From the NCBI RefSeq assembly GCF_032854445.1, contig NC_088295.1:24851385-24915384 (forward strand): a DNA stretch of 64,000 nt, in the 5' to 3' direction. The position numbers and the translations under genes were made by a program. Position 1 is the first letter of the stretch. Every line of letters begins with the position of its first letter. The notes beneath the pieces were generated by a model, which saw only the letters and a program-made list of their open reading frames with translations, was not told the origin of the DNA and searched no databases. Positions 62,501-64,000 of this stretch are shown here, in pieces. Origin of the DNA: Liolophura sinensis (taxonomy: Eukaryota; Mollusca; Polyplacophora; Chitonida; Chitonidae).

Positions 62501-64000
62501 ATCCCCACCAATTGACAGCCATAGCAAAAACCAGGCATCTTCTCGGAACAATTATCTCAGCGGGACGCGAGAGGAAAGAAGTTCGCCAGTTAATCCTACC
62601 CTCAATTCAGGTTCTCCAAGCAGCCTTACAGAATACGTTTAATACATACTATTCAGCAGAGATCGTGTGGATATCTGAAAGCTTCGTATATTAATGGACG
62701 CGTATGATGCATTAATAAGACAACCGGATACTCTCCTCTTTCTAATTCCAATATCTTACTGTCATCTCAAAAAAGAAGCAGTTTACGGATTGGTTTTGAA
62801 ACGCTGCATTGTCTGTTAAAGCTCGAAGTTTGAGGTTTTCGGTGTTTGCTTCCCTCTCAAGGTAAAAGAAAATATCAAAGGTGTGACCGTATGACCCTAA
62901 AGTGCCCACTGTTAATTAAAATTAATTTCAAGCAAATTAACATTGCTATTCACATGCATCAACATACATTGCCTTTTCTACCGAAAAAGTCAGATCGATA
63001 TTTCACCCAAGTCATGGAGATATATTTATGTGTTTGTGTTTTTGATAATATCGTGGATACATGAAGAGATTTTCACATGAAAAACTTCTTTCATATTGGA
63101 CAGATTATCAGTATGATCGTTAGATCAAACCTCACAAGAGAAATCGAAGGTGCTTCTGAATGGAATCTCTGAATGGATGGACTGGAACCTACAGGGGGCG
63201 TTGTCGCCTGTATCTAAGATTCTACTTTATACGCTAATCATCTGCTCATCTAATTTAAGTATCAGATAATGGTTGGCAGTCTACTTCTTGACATCGATAA
63301 ACCTTCTACGAAACCATCGGCCAGGCGTGAGGAGGGTGGGTATCTCATGAACTTTAAACGAACAGACGGATCACATGCGACTAGACCGACCAGAAGAACC
63401 CAGGAAATCATGACTGATCGTGTAGCTGAAAGATAAAATAAATGAAGGGAAGACCGAATGAGACAAGATATGATAATCACTCTTATAATCACTGATGGTG
63501 AAGGGGACACACTTGAACTGGATGAAGCTATGAATCAATGACTGCAGTCTTTAGTTTCTACACATTTACTCCCTCATAAACCTATCTGCCTTTATGTTTT
63601 ACAAGATAGGAAGAACAATTTTTACATACCAGCGCTTGGCATGTTTAGTAAAACAATATCAGTCTGTCAAACAAACAAACGAAGCCACGTGTTGCTCTTG
63701 GATGCAATTTACCATGTGTTAACTACCCAATACTCATTCTGCCGCCACATACATGTTGTTTAATACGATTCCACCCTCTGTAGTACTATTTCTAGTGGTA
63801 GCCAACGCCAAATGTTCCGTGAAAACGTTATTGCTGTGAGCAAAAAAAGTTAAAAACATTTTGATTCCAAATTATCAAACAGCAAATTTAAAGAGCACAC
63901 CAAACTTTTTCTATAGCTATTCCCATGGGGTGAAGTAATAAGGAACTAGACATTTCAGGCGGCATAGTATGCACTTCCTGTTTCTCACATACTTTGCATT
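59531..64000. other. No gene seen; G-quadruplex-like tract
   Basis: Open frames (59938-60183 minus, 60219-60473 plus, 61612-61896 minus, 62446-62694 plus, 63262-63510 minus) have no recognised domain. 61688-61703 reads GGGGTGGGTGGGTGGG, a strong G-quadruplex pattern. Nothing else was recognised to the end of the window. Confidence 0.5.

Overview
The window looks like nuclear DNA from a mollusc, probably a gastropod (abalone- or limpet-like). The evidence is AT-rich, gene-poor sequence; tRNA-derived SINEs of two families common in molluscs, one ending in an ACTC run and one in an AAAT run; many minisatellite arrays; and one animal neuropeptide receptor. There are no operons, ribosome-binding sites, rRNA genes or CRISPR arrays. 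The species assignment is inference.

Only one protein-coding gene is clear: a 412-residue class A GPCR of the galanin / allatostatin-A (buccalin) receptor group, on the minus strand at 35540-36778. Its whole coding region is in one exon. A good splice acceptor lies 51 bases upstream of the ATG, so at least one 5' UTR exon should lie at higher coordinates. The leader holds two short upstream ORFs, one overlapping the receptor start. A polyadenylation hexamer on the same strand lies about 530 bases past the stop.

Three weaker minus-strand coding candidates are listed with low confidence: a cysteine-containing ORF at 33661-34014, a two-helix possible terminal exon at 26805-27031 with a polyA signal behind it, and an ORF at 57523-57825.

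The rest is repeat landscape. From left to right: a 40-bp array at the left edge; a 31-bp array with a 93-bp higher-order period (1350-1734); a damaged SINE (11408-11550); a 35-bp array of about 21 units (14455-15214); a degenerate 45-62-bp array split by a 219-bp MITE-like element (15995-16600); a broken Tc1/mariner DD34E transposase (19136-19998); a complete SINE with target-site duplications (23029-23289); a 52-bp array (31571-31840); a retroelement fragment in the presumed GPCR intron (37271-37647); ACTC-tail SINEs (41469-41745 and 46871-47122); a (TA)37 microsatellite (42450-42524); a second complete SINE (50564-50835); a 42-45-bp array (53370-54025); an exact 100-bp tandem duplication (54904-55103); and an 84-bp array (59298-59530).

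I saw no undescribed multi-gene system. The most useful leads are the receptor with its two upstream ORFs, the two weak exon candidates at 33.7 and 26.8 kb, and the nested or recent repeat events.
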